DNA of 13,554 bases from an uncultured Blautia sp. (GTDB lineage: Bacteria > Bacillota > Clostridia > Lachnospirales > Lachnospiraceae): NCBI GenBank assembly GCA_900539525.1, contig UQCM01000074.1, forward strand, positions 1-13,554. The letters are read 5' to 3'. The notes below the pieces were generated by a model. It ran no database searches and was not told the origin of the DNA. It saw nothing but the letters and a program-made list of their open reading frames with translations. A program made the translations under genes and the position numbers. Shown here in pieces: positions 6,672 through 13,554 of the stretch. Position 1 is the first letter of the stretch; the number at the start of each line of letters is the position of its first letter.

Positions 6672-6979
6672 TGAAAATGTATCTGATCAGTGATAATGTC
6701 GATACCTGCACCGGAATGAGACTGGCAGGCGTGGAAGGCTGTGTCGTACACGAAAGATCCGAATTAAAGGAGGCACTCGAACGGGCGATCGCCGACAGAT
6801 CCATCGGCATCCTTCTGCTTACGGAAAAATTCGGAAGAGAATTTCCCGATATCGTGGATGATGTAAAACTGAACCGCAGACTTCCGCTGATCATAGAGAT
6901 TCCGGACCGTCATGGTACAGGCCGAAAGCCCGACTTTATCACATCCTATGTCAACGAAGCAATTGGAATAAAACTGTAA
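6671..6979 (+). CDS. ntpG: V-type ATP synthase/ATPase subunit F (central stalk)
   Basis: This 102-residue protein has the alternating strand-helix layout of the V-ATPase F family. It starts with a hydrophobic strand and the family-typical D-x-x-T-C-T-G-M-R-L-A-G segment (about 8-19). A strand ILLLTE is at 47-52, and LPLIIEIPD at 71-79 precedes the C-terminal helix. Subunit F binds D in the rotating central stalk; it is called NtpG in Enterococcus, hence the symbol. The ATG shares its A with the TGA of subunit K (TGATG at 6669-6673), and there is no strong ribosome binding site, so translation is probably coupled to K. The ATG two codons later (6677) is an alternative start. Confidence 0.92.
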   Translation: MKMYLISDNVDTCTGMRLAGVEGCVVHERSELKEALERAIADRSIGILLLTEKFGREFPDIVDDVKLNRRLPLIIEIPDRHGTGRKPDFITSYVNEAIGIKL

Positions 6980-6992
6980 AGAAGGTGATAGC

Positions 6993-7580
6993 TTGACTAC
7001 TGAGGAAAAATTAAATCATTTTGAAGAGTCCGCTCTGGAACAGGCGAAGGCTGAGAGTCTCGCAATGATCGATGAATACCGGGCATCTCTGGACAGGATT
7101 TTTGAAGAGCACCGGCTTACAAAAGAACGCCAGGCAGATCTGCAGCTTAAGACAGAAACCGTCAGTCTGACGCGCGCAAAGAACAAAGCGCTGTCCAGAC
7201 AGCAGATAGAGCTGAAGCGCCAGGTCAAAAAAAAGCAGTCCGAGTTAAAAGACAAGCTTTTTGTAGAAGTCAAAACAAAGCTTGAAGAATACATGGATAC
7301 CCCTGCCTATCATGAACTGCTGACCCGCCAGATCCAGGAGATCCTGAAATATGCGAATGGCGAAAGGGTAACGATCTATATTGATCCGGCAGATGTTTCC
7401 AAGCGTGCCGGCCTGATGGCCGAAACGGGTGCGCCGCTCTGCGTCTCCCGCGAATCCTTTATGGGAGGCACCCGGGCAGTCCTGGCGGACCGTCATATCC
7501 TGATCGACAATTCCTTTGCCACGAAGCTGAAAGAAGAAAAGGCAGAATTTACGTTTAACGGAGGTGGCATCCATGAATAA
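6993..7580 (+). CDS. ntpE: V-type ATP synthase/ATPase subunit E (peripheral stalk)
   Basis: This 195-residue protein has the E-subunit plan. A long charged N-terminal helix (about 5-105, rich in Glu/Lys/Gln/Arg) would form the coiled coil with the G/H-like partner. A small mixed alpha/beta C-terminal domain (about 106-190) binds the top of the head. The start is TTG at 6993: AGAAGGTGAT (6980-6989) fits the anti-Shine-Dalgarno sequence at correct distance, and the next in-frame Met is residue 25, inside the predicted helix. Its last codons overlap the start of the A gene by 8 bp, and its GGA GGT codons act as the ribosome binding site for A. Confidence 0.93.
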   Translation: MTTEEKLNHFEESALEQAKAESLAMIDEYRASLDRIFEEHRLTKERQADLQLKTETVSLTRAKNKALSRQQIELKRQVKKKQSELKDKLFVEVKTKLEEYMDTPAYHELLTRQIQEILKYANGERVTIYIDPADVSKRAGLMAETGAPLCVSRESFMGGTRAVLADRHILIDNSFATKLKEEKAEFTFNGGGIHE

Positions 7581-9339
7581 AACCGGAATGATCTACGGCA
7601 TCAATGGTCCTGTGGTTTATCTTAAGGGTAATACCGGCTTTTCCATGGCCGAGATGGTCTATGTGGGCAAGGAACGCCTGGTAGGTGAAGTGATCGCTCT
7701 GACCTCAGATATCACGACGATTCAGGTATTTGAAGAGACTACCGGGCTGAAGCCGGGCGACATCGTGGAAGCGTCCGGAGATGCAATTTCTGTCACCTTA
7801 GGTCCCGGTATCCTGAATAATATTTTCGATGGTATCGAACGGCCTTTAAGTGAGATTGCAAAAAACTCCGGCAAATATATCAGCCGGGGCGTCAGCGTAG
7901 ATTCGCTGGATACTGAAAAAAAGTGGAAGGTACATATCACAGTAAAGGCAGGTGATGAAGTACGCGGCGGAACCGTCATTGCGGAAACTCCGGAAACTCC
8001 TGCCATCCTGCACCGGTCCATGGTACCTCCAAAAATGTCCGGACGAATCATAGATGCTGTCCCGGACGGTGAATATACCATCAAGGATCCCCTGGTTACC
8101 CTTCAGTTAAACGACGGATCCGAAGTAAAGCTCTCACTGGCCCAGAAATGGCCGATTCGTATCCCGCGCCCCACCGCGGCAAGGTATGCCGCCGGCAAGC
8201 CTCTGATCACAGGACAGCGTATCCTGGATACCCTGTTTCCCATCGCAAAGGGAGGAACGGCTGCCGTACCGGGAGGCTTTGGAACCGGAAAGACCATGAC
8301 ACAGCACCAGATCGCCAAGTGGTCTAACGCAGATATCATTATTTATATCGGATGTGGTGAGCGCGGAAACGAAATGACGCAGGTTCTTGAAGAATTCTCA
8401 GAGCTGATCGACCCGCGAAGCGGCAACCCTCTGATGGACCGTACCGCTCTGATCGCAAATACCTCCAATATGCCGGTGGCAGCCCGGGAGGCATCGATCT
8501 ACACCGGTATCACTCTGGCAGAGTATTACCGGGATATGGGTTACGATGTGGCGATCATGGCTGACTCCACCTCCCGCTGGGCGGAGGCTCTGCGTGAGCT
8601 CTCCGGACGTCTGGAGGAGATGCCCGCCGAAGAAGGCTTCCCAGCTTATCTGGCATCACGGCTCTCCGCCTTCTATGAGCGTGCCGGCCTGATGCAGAAC
8701 TTAAACGGCACGGAAGGCAGCGTATCGATCATCGGCGCTGTCTCACCCCAGGGCGGTGATTTTTCAGAGCCCGTTACACAGAATACCAAGCGTTTTGTAC
8801 GCTGCTTCTGGGGACTGGATAAATCTCTTGCCTATGCGAGACACTTCCCGGCTATCCACTGGCTGACCAGCTACAGCGAATATTTAAACGATCTCTCCCC
8901 CTGGTACCGGGACAACGTGGATCCGAACTTTGTGGATGAGAGAAACCAGCTCATGGCGATCCTGAATCAGGAAAGCAGCCTGATGGAAATCGTAAAACTG
9001 ATCGGAAGCGATGTACTGCCGGACGACCAGAAGCTGACGCTGGAGATTGCACGCGTCATCCGCCTGGGATTCCTGCAGCAGAATGCCTTCCATCCGGATG
9101 ACACCTGTGTCCCCATGAAGAAACAGTTCCTGATGATGGATATCATCCTGTATCTTTACAAAAAGGCAAAGATCCTTGTCACGATGGGAATGCCCATGTC
9201 CGTCTTGAAGGAAAGCAATATTTTCGACCGGATCATAGCGATCAAATACGATGTTCCAAATGACCATCCGGAAAAATTTGATGAATATCACACTGCCATA
9301 GATGAATTTTTTGACGAAGTTCTGGCAAAAAATGCGTAG
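7573..9339 (+). CDS. ntpA: V-type ATP synthase/ATPase catalytic subunit A
   Basis: This 588-residue subunit binds and hydrolyses (or makes) ATP at its interface with B. The beta-barrel domain occupies roughly residues 3-75, followed by the A-specific insertion (about 110-185). The P-loop GGFGTGKT is at 234-241, GERGNEM with the catalytic Glu264 at 264-270 region, and the Walker B strand VAIMAD then STSRWAEALRE at about 326-342. The C-terminal helical domain ends the protein. The start is the ATG at 7573, 8 bases after GGAGG (7560-7564). A GTG three codons upstream (7564) lies within the ribosome binding site itself and is rejected. All key residues are present and the length is normal for bacterial V-type A subunits. 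Confidence 0.98.
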   Translation: MNKTGMIYGINGPVVYLKGNTGFSMAEMVYVGKERLVGEVIALTSDITTIQVFEETTGLKPGDIVEASGDAISVTLGPGILNNIFDGIERPLSEIAKNSGKYISRGVSVDSLDTEKKWKVHITVKAGDEVRGGTVIAETPETPAILHRSMVPPKMSGRIIDAVPDGEYTIKDPLVTLQLNDGSEVKLSLAQKWPIRIPRPTAARYAAGKPLITGQRILDTLFPIAKGGTAAVPGGFGTGKTMTQHQIAKWSNADIIIYIGCGERGNEMTQVLEEFSELIDPRSGNPLMDRTALIANTSNMPVAAREASIYTGITLAEYYRDMGYDVAIMADSTSRWAEALRELSGRLEEMPAEEGFPAYLASRLSAFYERAGLMQNLNGTEGSVSIIGAVSPQGGDFSEPVTQNTKRFVRCFWGLDKSLAYARHFPAIHWLTSYSEYLNDLSPWYRDNVDPNFVDERNQLMAILNQESSLMEIVKLIGSDVLPDDQKLTLEIARVIRLGFLQQNAFHPDDTCVPMKKQFLMMDIILYLYKKAKILVTMGMPMSVLKESNIFDRIIAIKYDVPNDHPEKFDEYHTAIDEFFDEVLAKNA

Positions 9340-9351
9340 GGAGGTAGGATC

Positions 9352-10740
9352 ATGTCAATTGAATATTTAGGACTCAGTGAAATCAACGGCCCCCTGGTTG
9401 TGCTGGAAGGCGTCGAAAATGCCTCTTTTGAGGAAATCGTGGAGATTACCGTAAATGGCACAGACAAGAAGCTGGGCCGTATCGTGGAGCTGTATGAGGA
9501 CAAAGCCGTTATCCAGGTCTTTGAAGGAAATGAGGGCATGTCCCTGAAGAACACGCGTACAAGACTTACCGGACATCCTATGGAGGTGGCGCTTTCCACA
9601 GAAATCCTGGGACGCACCTTCAACGGAATCGGACAGCCCATCGATGACATGGGAGAGATCACACCGGAAATGAAGCGCAATATCAACGGCCTTCCCTTAA
9701 ATCCGGTGACGCGCGAATACCCTCGTAACTATATCCGCACCGGCATCTCTGCCATCGACGGACTGACCACTCTGATCCGCGGACAGAAGCTTCCCATCTT
9801 TTCGGGAAACGGTCTGCCCCATGACAGGCTTGCCGCACAGATCGTAAAGCAGGCATCCCTGGGGGATGATTCTGATGAGGAATTTGCCATCGTATTTGCC
9901 GCTATGGGTGTCAAGTACGATGTGGCAGAATTCTTCCGCAAAACCTTTGAAGAAAGCGGTGTATCCGACCATGTCGTCATGTATCTGAACCTGGCAAACG
10001 ACCCGGTCGTGGAACGTCTGATCACCCCGAAAGTGGCACTGACCGCCGCTGAATACCTTGCCTTTGAGAAAGGTATGCATATTCTGGTCATTCTGACCGA
10101 TATGACCTCCTTTGCCGAGGCCATGCGCGAGGTTTCCTCCTCTAAGGGAGAGATCCCCAGCCGGAAAGGGTACCCCGGATATCTCTACAGTGAACTGGCC
10201 ACCATCTATGAACGTGCCGGCATCGTCCAGGGCGTCAACGGCTCTGTAACCCAGATCCCGATCCTGACCATGCCGAACGATGATATTACACACCCGATTC
10301 CCGACCTGACAGGGTATATTACCGAAGGTCAGATCGTACTGGACAGGCAGCTGCACGGACAGTCCGTCTATCCGCCCATCAATGTGCTTCCTTCCCTCTC
10401 CCGACTGATGAAGGACGGTATCGGCGAAGGATACACCAGGGAAGACCATCAGGCAGTTGCCAACCAGCTCTTCTCCTGCTATGCCCGGGTAGGCGACGCC
10501 AGAGCGCTGGCTTCTGTCATCGGCGAGGATGAACTTTCCCCTCTGGATAAGACCTATCTGGAATTTGGAAAAGCCTTCGAAGACAGTTTTGTCGGACAGG
10601 GCGAGGAGGAAAACCGTACCATCATCGAAACGCTGGACAGGGGCTGGGAGCTGCTTTCGATGCTTCCGAGAGAAGAGCTCGACCGAATCGATACAAAGCT
10701 TCTGGATAAATATTATAAACCTGCTGAGGATGTGAGGTGA
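9352..10740 (+). CDS. ntpB: V-type ATP synthase/ATPase subunit B (regulatory, non-catalytic)
   Basis: This 462-residue subunit alternates with A in the hexameric head. As expected for B it has no working P-loop: the equivalent position reads SGNGLPHDRLAAQI (151-164). The ILTDMTSFAEAMREVSS block is at 247-263, and the PGYLYSELATIYERAG signature is at 275-290. R351 in LPSLSRLMKDG is the arginine finger that reaches into the catalytic site of A. The ATG is 12 bases after the A stop codon, and GGGAGG (9339-9344) overlaps that stop. The gene is complete and closely spaced with its neighbours. Confidence 0.98.
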   Translation: MSIEYLGLSEINGPLVVLEGVENASFEEIVEITVNGTDKKLGRIVELYEDKAVIQVFEGNEGMSLKNTRTRLTGHPMEVALSTEILGRTFNGIGQPIDDMGEITPEMKRNINGLPLNPVTREYPRNYIRTGISAIDGLTTLIRGQKLPIFSGNGLPHDRLAAQIVKQASLGDDSDEEFAIVFAAMGVKYDVAEFFRKTFEESGVSDHVVMYLNLANDPVVERLITPKVALTAAEYLAFEKGMHILVILTDMTSFAEAMREVSSSKGEIPSRKGYPGYLYSELATIYERAGIVQGVNGSVTQIPILTMPNDDITHPIPDLTGYITEGQIVLDRQLHGQSVYPPINVLPSLSRLMKDGIGEGYTREDHQAVANQLFSCYARVGDARALASVIGEDELSPLDKTYLEFGKAFEDSFVGQGEEENRTIIETLDRGWELLSMLPREELDRIDTKLLDKYYKPAEDVR

Positions 10741-10744
10741 TTTC

Positions 10745-11368
10745 ATGAATCCAAACACCTTTCCTACCAAAGGAAATCTCATACTGGCAAAGAACTCCCT
10801 GGCACTGGCCAGACAGGGATACGAGCTGATGGACAAAAAGCGTAATATCCTGATCCGTGAAATGATGGGGCTGATCCAGAAGGCAGATGCCATCCAGAAG
10901 GAAATCGATGTGACCTTCCGTGCCGCCTATGCCGCACTGCAGAGGGCCAATATCGAACTGGGAATCAGCCTTGTGGAGGAAATCTCCTTCTCTGTACCTG
11001 TGGAGGATTCCATCCGTATCAAGACCAGGAGCATCATGGGAACGGAAATTCCGCTGGTAGAATATGATACCTCTCCCAGTGCCCCCACCTACGCCTATTA
11101 CAGCACCTCTCCGTCGCTGGATCAGGCCAAGGTCGCCTTTGAGAAGGTAAAGGAGCTCACCATGCGCCTCTCCATGATTGAAAATTCTGCCTACCGTCTG
11201 GCGACCAACATCAAGAAAACGCAGAAGCGGGCCAATGCCCTGAAGAATATTACCATTCCAACCTATACAGCGCTCACCATAAATATCCAGAATGCCCTGG
11301 AAGAAAAAGAACGTGAGGAATTTACGCGTCTGAAGGTAATCAAACGGATGCAGACAAAGAAAAAATAG
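10745..11368 (+). CDS. ntpD: V-type ATP synthase/ATPase subunit D (central rotor)
   Basis: This 207-residue, mostly helical protein matches the V-ATPase D family. The N-terminal T-K-G/N-L-I-L-A-K-N-S-L-x-L-A-R-x-G signature is at about 8-25, followed by a long helix (to about 75). A short middle region with the IPLVEYD element is near 99-105, and a second long helix spans about 120-200, containing KKTQKRANAL near 158-167. The two antiparallel helices form the rotor axle inside the A3B3 head and connect to F and C. The ATG is 4 bases after the B stop, with GAGGTGA (10734-10740) overlapping that stop as ribosome binding site. It is the last gene of the operon. Confidence 0.95.
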   Translation: MNPNTFPTKGNLILAKNSLALARQGYELMDKKRNILIREMMGLIQKADAIQKEIDVTFRAAYAALQRANIELGISLVEEISFSVPVEDSIRIKTRSIMGTEIPLVEYDTSPSAPTYAYYSTSPSLDQAKVAFEKVKELTMRLSMIENSAYRLATNIKKTQKRANALKNITIPTYTALTINIQNALEEKEREEFTRLKVIKRMQTKKK

Positions 11369-11403
11369 AAAACACCTCGAACCGGCTGACGTGTGAATAG
11401 CAG

Positions 11404-11440
11404 CCCCGGATTTCTTAACTTTATGGAAATCCGGGGTTTT
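11404..11440 (+). terminator. Rho-independent terminator of the ATPase operon
   Basis: A perfect 11-bp stem pairs CCCCGGATTTC (11404-11414) with GAAATCCGGGG (11426-11436) around an 11-nt loop. TTTT follows directly, and another T-rich stretch comes a few bases later. It lies 36 nt after the subunit D stop and ends the nine-gene transcript just before the next promoter. Confidence 0.93.
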
Positions 11441-11443
11441 CTA

Positions 11444-11472
11444 TTGACTTTTTACCCCCTATCCTGTAGAAT
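11444..11472 (+). promoter_or_regulatory. Promoter P1 of the NlpC/P60 hydrolase gene
   Basis: A -35 TTGACT (11444-11449) and a -10 TAGAAT (11467-11472) are separated by exactly 17 bp, starting within the U-run of the ATPase terminator. The predicted start near 11479 gives a leader of about 95 nt. Three TGTAA repeats fall immediately downstream of this start. A second -10 candidate, TATACA (11515-11520), could define another promoter served by those repeats. Confidence 0.75.
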
Positions 11473-11481
11473 TTACCGTGA

Positions 11482-11508
11482 TGTAATATTTCTGTAATGT
11501 TTTGTAAC
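11482..11508 (+). promoter_or_regulatory. WalR (YycF)-type box upstream of the cell-wall hydrolase
   Basis: TGTAAT (11482-11487), five bases, then TGTAAT (11493-11498) matches the published WalR consensus TGTWAH-N5-TGTWAH exactly. A third TGTAAC (11503-11508) follows after four bases. The periodicity of 11 and 10 bp places all three on one face of the helix. WalRK controls peptidoglycan hydrolases in Bacillota, which fits the downstream gene. The box could activate a promoter with -10 TATACA (11515-11520), or block P1. Read on the other strand, the hexamers also resemble Pho-box repeats, an alternative regulator. Confidence 0.65.
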
Positions 11509-11573
11509 GAATTATATACAATCCCTTTTGTTATGAACAAGCAGCAACAAATACGGAATTTATAGGAGTTTTT

Positions 11574-13439
11574 ATGAAGCAAAAATTAATTGCAGCTCTG
11601 CTTCTTGCGGGACTTATTGGTGTAACCGTCCCCGGACCGGACACCCAGGCCGCATGGAAAGCGGATGCAAACGGCAGATATTATACCCTGAAAAATGGAA
11701 AAGGCTATGCTGTCGGATGGAAGAAGATAGGAAAATACAAATATTACTTTAAAAAAGATAAATATGCCGCAACCGGATGGACCCTGATCAAAAAAGAATG
11801 GTACTATTTTGATGCAAGAGGCCGGATGCTGACAAACGTCTGGGTAGACAGCTCCTACCTGGGAGCAGATGGAAAAATGGTAAAAAATACGACCATTAAC
11901 GGTATCCAGATCGATGCAAACGGGAACCGGATGGATGCGGGTACAGATAACGCCTCTTCTTCACAGGAAGCCCCCAGGAATACCTGGGTGTCCAGAGACG
12001 GCAACTGGTACTATTACAATTATCAGGGAAAGCTCGCCACCGGATTACTGACGATCAAGAATACCACCTATTATATGGATCCCGATACAGGGGCCAGACG
12101 TGGAGGGGTTGTCAGGATTGGAAAGAAGTATTACTACTTCGATCCCCAGACCGGTATTCAAAAAACCGGCTACATCGTCTGTGATGATGGAACCGGCTAT
12201 TATTTCAGCAAACGCACCGGAGCTGCTCTGACAGGATGGCAGAAGATCAGCAAGAAATACTATTATTTTAATTCACAAGGCGTTTTACAGAGAAACTGCT
12301 GGATCGATAAGAAGTATTATGTAGATGAGCTGGGAAGACGGTGCTATGGATGGATTACACTTGATGGCAAGACATACTACCTGAATCCTTCCACCGGCCA
12401 GAAGGTCAAGGGCTCTGTAAAAATCGGTAATTACTATTACCGATTCGGTTCTTCCGGTGCCATGGTCACGAATAAGTGGGTGAAAAACCGCTACTACCAG
12501 ACAAATGGAAGAATGGCTGTCAAAAAATGGGTTGACAACAAATATGTAAATGCTTCCGGATATGTTACAAAGACAAAGAATCCCGGATTTTTTACAGAAA
12601 AGTCGAAGACCTACTATATCCGGACGGATCTTACCATGGCAAAAAAATGCTGGGAAGAGATCGATGGCAAGTGGTATTATTTCAATAAAAATGGAGTACT
12701 TCTGAAAAACGCATGGCAGGATGGCTACTGTGTGGATGGAAACGGCGTGCGTGTGCTCGACCGCTTCTATAAGATCAACAATGTCACCTATCTGTTCCAG
12801 GCAGACGGCAGCATTGCCAAAGGTCTGATCGATTACAACAGCCACCGTTATTATCTGGATCCGGAAACCGGTGCTATGAAGACAGGATTCCAGCTCCTGG
12901 GCGGTGTCAACTACTACTTTGATCCATCCACAGGCGCCATGGCCGTAAATACGGTTCTTACTATCAACGATGCCGTATACTCCTTCGATGCCACAGGCGC
13001 AGCCACTCTGGACGCAGAAGGCTATGCCATAGGGCGTGCGATCGCCGAATACGCACAGCAGTTTATCGGATATCCCTATTCCTACGGCGGTGCCACAGAC
13101 CTTACAAAGGGTGTGGACTGTTCCGGATTTACCAAACTGGTCTTTAAGCATTTTGGTATCAACATTCCGAGAACCTCCCAGGCACAGGCACTTGGAAATG
13201 CCTCTAAGGAGGCGGGAGGTCCCTTTGCAGAAGTGAAGTTTGTATCAGAAAAGGAACTGATGCCCGGTGACATCATTGGTTATTACTACAGCGCCCCTTC
13301 CCATGTAGCGATCTACATCGGCAACGGAAAGGTTGTACACGCTTCCAACAGCCAGCCTTATCCGGCGGGCGGAATCAAAATTTCCAATTATGATCTGGGG
13401 AATCCCAAAAACATTACAAAAATCATGCGGTACTGGTAA
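11574..13439 (+). CDS. Secreted NlpC/P60 peptidoglycan hydrolase with cell-wall-binding repeats
   Basis: This is a 621-residue exported protein. A signal peptide (about 1-26) has a basic start, a hydrophobic core AALLLAGLIGV and likely cleavage after TQA. Residues about 45-478 hold roughly nineteen aromatic- and Gly-rich repeats of the CW_binding/glucan-binding type (for example GKKYYYFDPQTGIQKTG). Full units of about 20 residues alternate with shorter ones, and a Ser/Asn/Asp-rich linker interrupts at about 118-137. The C-terminal NlpC/P60 domain (about 482-621) has Cys516 in VDCSGF, His577 in PSHVAIYIG and His589 in VVHAS, the expected catalytic triad. Such enzymes cut peptide cross-links in peptidoglycan, often between D-Glu and the diamino acid. 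AGGAG (11564-11568) is 5 bases before the ATG. The ligand of the repeats is unknown. Confidence 0.95.
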   Translation: MKQKLIAALLLAGLIGVTVPGPDTQAAWKADANGRYYTLKNGKGYAVGWKKIGKYKYYFKKDKYAATGWTLIKKEWYYFDARGRMLTNVWVDSSYLGADGKMVKNTTINGIQIDANGNRMDAGTDNASSSQEAPRNTWVSRDGNWYYYNYQGKLATGLLTIKNTTYYMDPDTGARRGGVVRIGKKYYYFDPQTGIQKTGYIVCDDGTGYYFSKRTGAALTGWQKISKKYYYFNSQGVLQRNCWIDKKYYVDELGRRCYGWITLDGKTYYLNPSTGQKVKGSVKIGNYYYRFGSSGAMVTNKWVKNRYYQTNGRMAVKKWVDNKYVNASGYVTKTKNPGFFTEKSKTYYIRTDLTMAKKCWEEIDGKWYYFNKNGVLLKNAWQDGYCVDGNGVRVLDRFYKINNVTYLFQADGSIAKGLIDYNSHRYYLDPETGAMKTGFQLLGGVNYYFDPSTGAMAVNTVLTINDAVYSFDATGAATLDAEGYAIGRAIAEYAQQFIGYPYSYGGATDLTKGVDCSGFTKLVFKHFGINIPRTSQAQALGNASKEAGGPFAEVKFVSEKELMPGDIIGYYYSAPSHVAIYIGNGKVVHASNSQPYPAGGIKISNYDLGNPKNITKIMRYW

Positions 13440-13472
13440 ACACATATCCGAAAAACATTCGAAATCATATCA

Positions 13473-13500
13473 TAAAAAAGCGGGCTCACAGAGCCCGCTT
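13473..13500 (-). terminator. Hairpin with U-run on the minus strand
   Basis: AAGCGGGCTC (13478-13487) and GAGCCCGCTT (13491-13500) form a perfect 10-bp GC-rich stem with a 3-nt loop. The six As before it (13474-13479) read as a U-run on the minus strand, while the plus-strand flank is not T-rich. It therefore best terminates a leftward gene lying beyond the right edge, convergent with the hydrolase, though it may also stabilise the hydrolase mRNA. Confidence 0.7.
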
Positions 13501-13517
13501 CAGACTGTAGACAAAGC

Positions 13518-13554
13518 GGCTCTGGGATTTATATCCCAGAGCCATATTTCTTTT
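13518..13554 (+). terminator. Rho-independent terminator of the hydrolase gene
   Basis: GGCTCTGGGAT (13518-13528) pairs perfectly with ATCCCAGAGCC (13533-13543) around a 4-nt loop, followed by ATATTTCTTTT to the window end. The U-rich side is on the plus strand, so this ends rightward transcription about 80-115 bases after the hydrolase stop. Its left arm can instead pair with the right arm of the preceding hairpin. Confidence 0.75.

Noticed and set aside
7564..7572. GTG start three codons upstream of the subunit A ATG
   Set aside because: The GTG overlaps the GGAGG ribosome binding site, whereas the ATG at 7573 is ideally spaced.
9697..10893. 398-codon minus-strand open frame
   Set aside because: It lies antisense to subunit B, which has every expected motif; the antisense product shows no family features and no ribosome binding site was seen.
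12285..13151. 288-codon minus-strand open frame
   Set aside because: It is the complement of the repeat region of the hydrolase; its Ile/Val/Cys-rich sequence reflects antisense reading of Tyr/Asp/Asn codons.
1..13554. CRISPR array, insertion sequence, phage or plasmid elements
   Set aside because: No array of direct repeats with spacers, no transposase or integrase, and no terminal repeats were seen; genes are intact housekeeping types.

Overview
The window looks like ordinary chromosome from a low-to-mid G+C Gram-positive bacterium (Bacillota, class Clostridia, most likely Lachnospiraceae). Supporting points are consensus AGGAGG ribosome binding sites, sigma-A style -35/-10 pairs with 17-bp spacing, a V-type (A/V) ATPase operon, a tRNA without an encoded CCA end, and a secreted NlpC/P60 wall hydrolase with many aromatic cell-wall-binding repeats. 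The family assignment is inference; no marker gene for taxonomy is present.

Layout, left to right. (1) A tRNA-Lys(CUU) on the minus strand (3-75) with its own promoter (113-141). (2) An AI-2E family membrane protein (349-1587, plus) with a strong promoter, two inverted repeats in its leader and upstream region, and a good terminator (1638-1684). (3) On the minus strand, trmB (1870-2532) and, 48 bp after it, a 46-codon basic small protein of unknown function (1681-1821) with a clear ribosome binding site. (4) A nine-gene V-type ATPase operon on the plus strand (2752-11368), divergent from trmB, in the order peripheral-stalk G/H-like, C, I, K, F, E, A, B, D, closed by a rho-independent terminator (11404-11440). 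(5) A signal-peptide-bearing NlpC/P60 hydrolase (11574-13439). (6) Two 3' hairpins at the right edge, one with its U-run on each strand.

The ATPase genes encode a complete rotary machine: catalytic head A and B, central stalk D and F, adaptor C, peripheral stalk E plus the G/H-like subunit, and membrane part I and K. The proteolipid K has a canonical C-terminal hairpin carrying one ion-binding Glu, preceded by a non-canonical hydrophobic pair. It lacks the Gln and Ser/Thr ligands typical of Na+ rings, so H+ coupling is the better guess. The only two sizeable gaps inside the operon flank the subunit I gene. Both hold hairpins built on the same 12-nt sequence TAACTGTTCAGA, pointing to local control of mRNA processing or stability.

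The most informative regulatory signal is upstream of the hydrolase: two TGTAAT hexamers separated by exactly 5 bp, plus a third TGTAAC one turn further. This matches the WalR (YycF) box TGTWAH-N5-TGTWAH, known to control wall hydrolases in Bacillota. I found no evidence of a wholly new defence, mobile or biosynthetic system; the novelty is at the level of regulation and subunit architecture.
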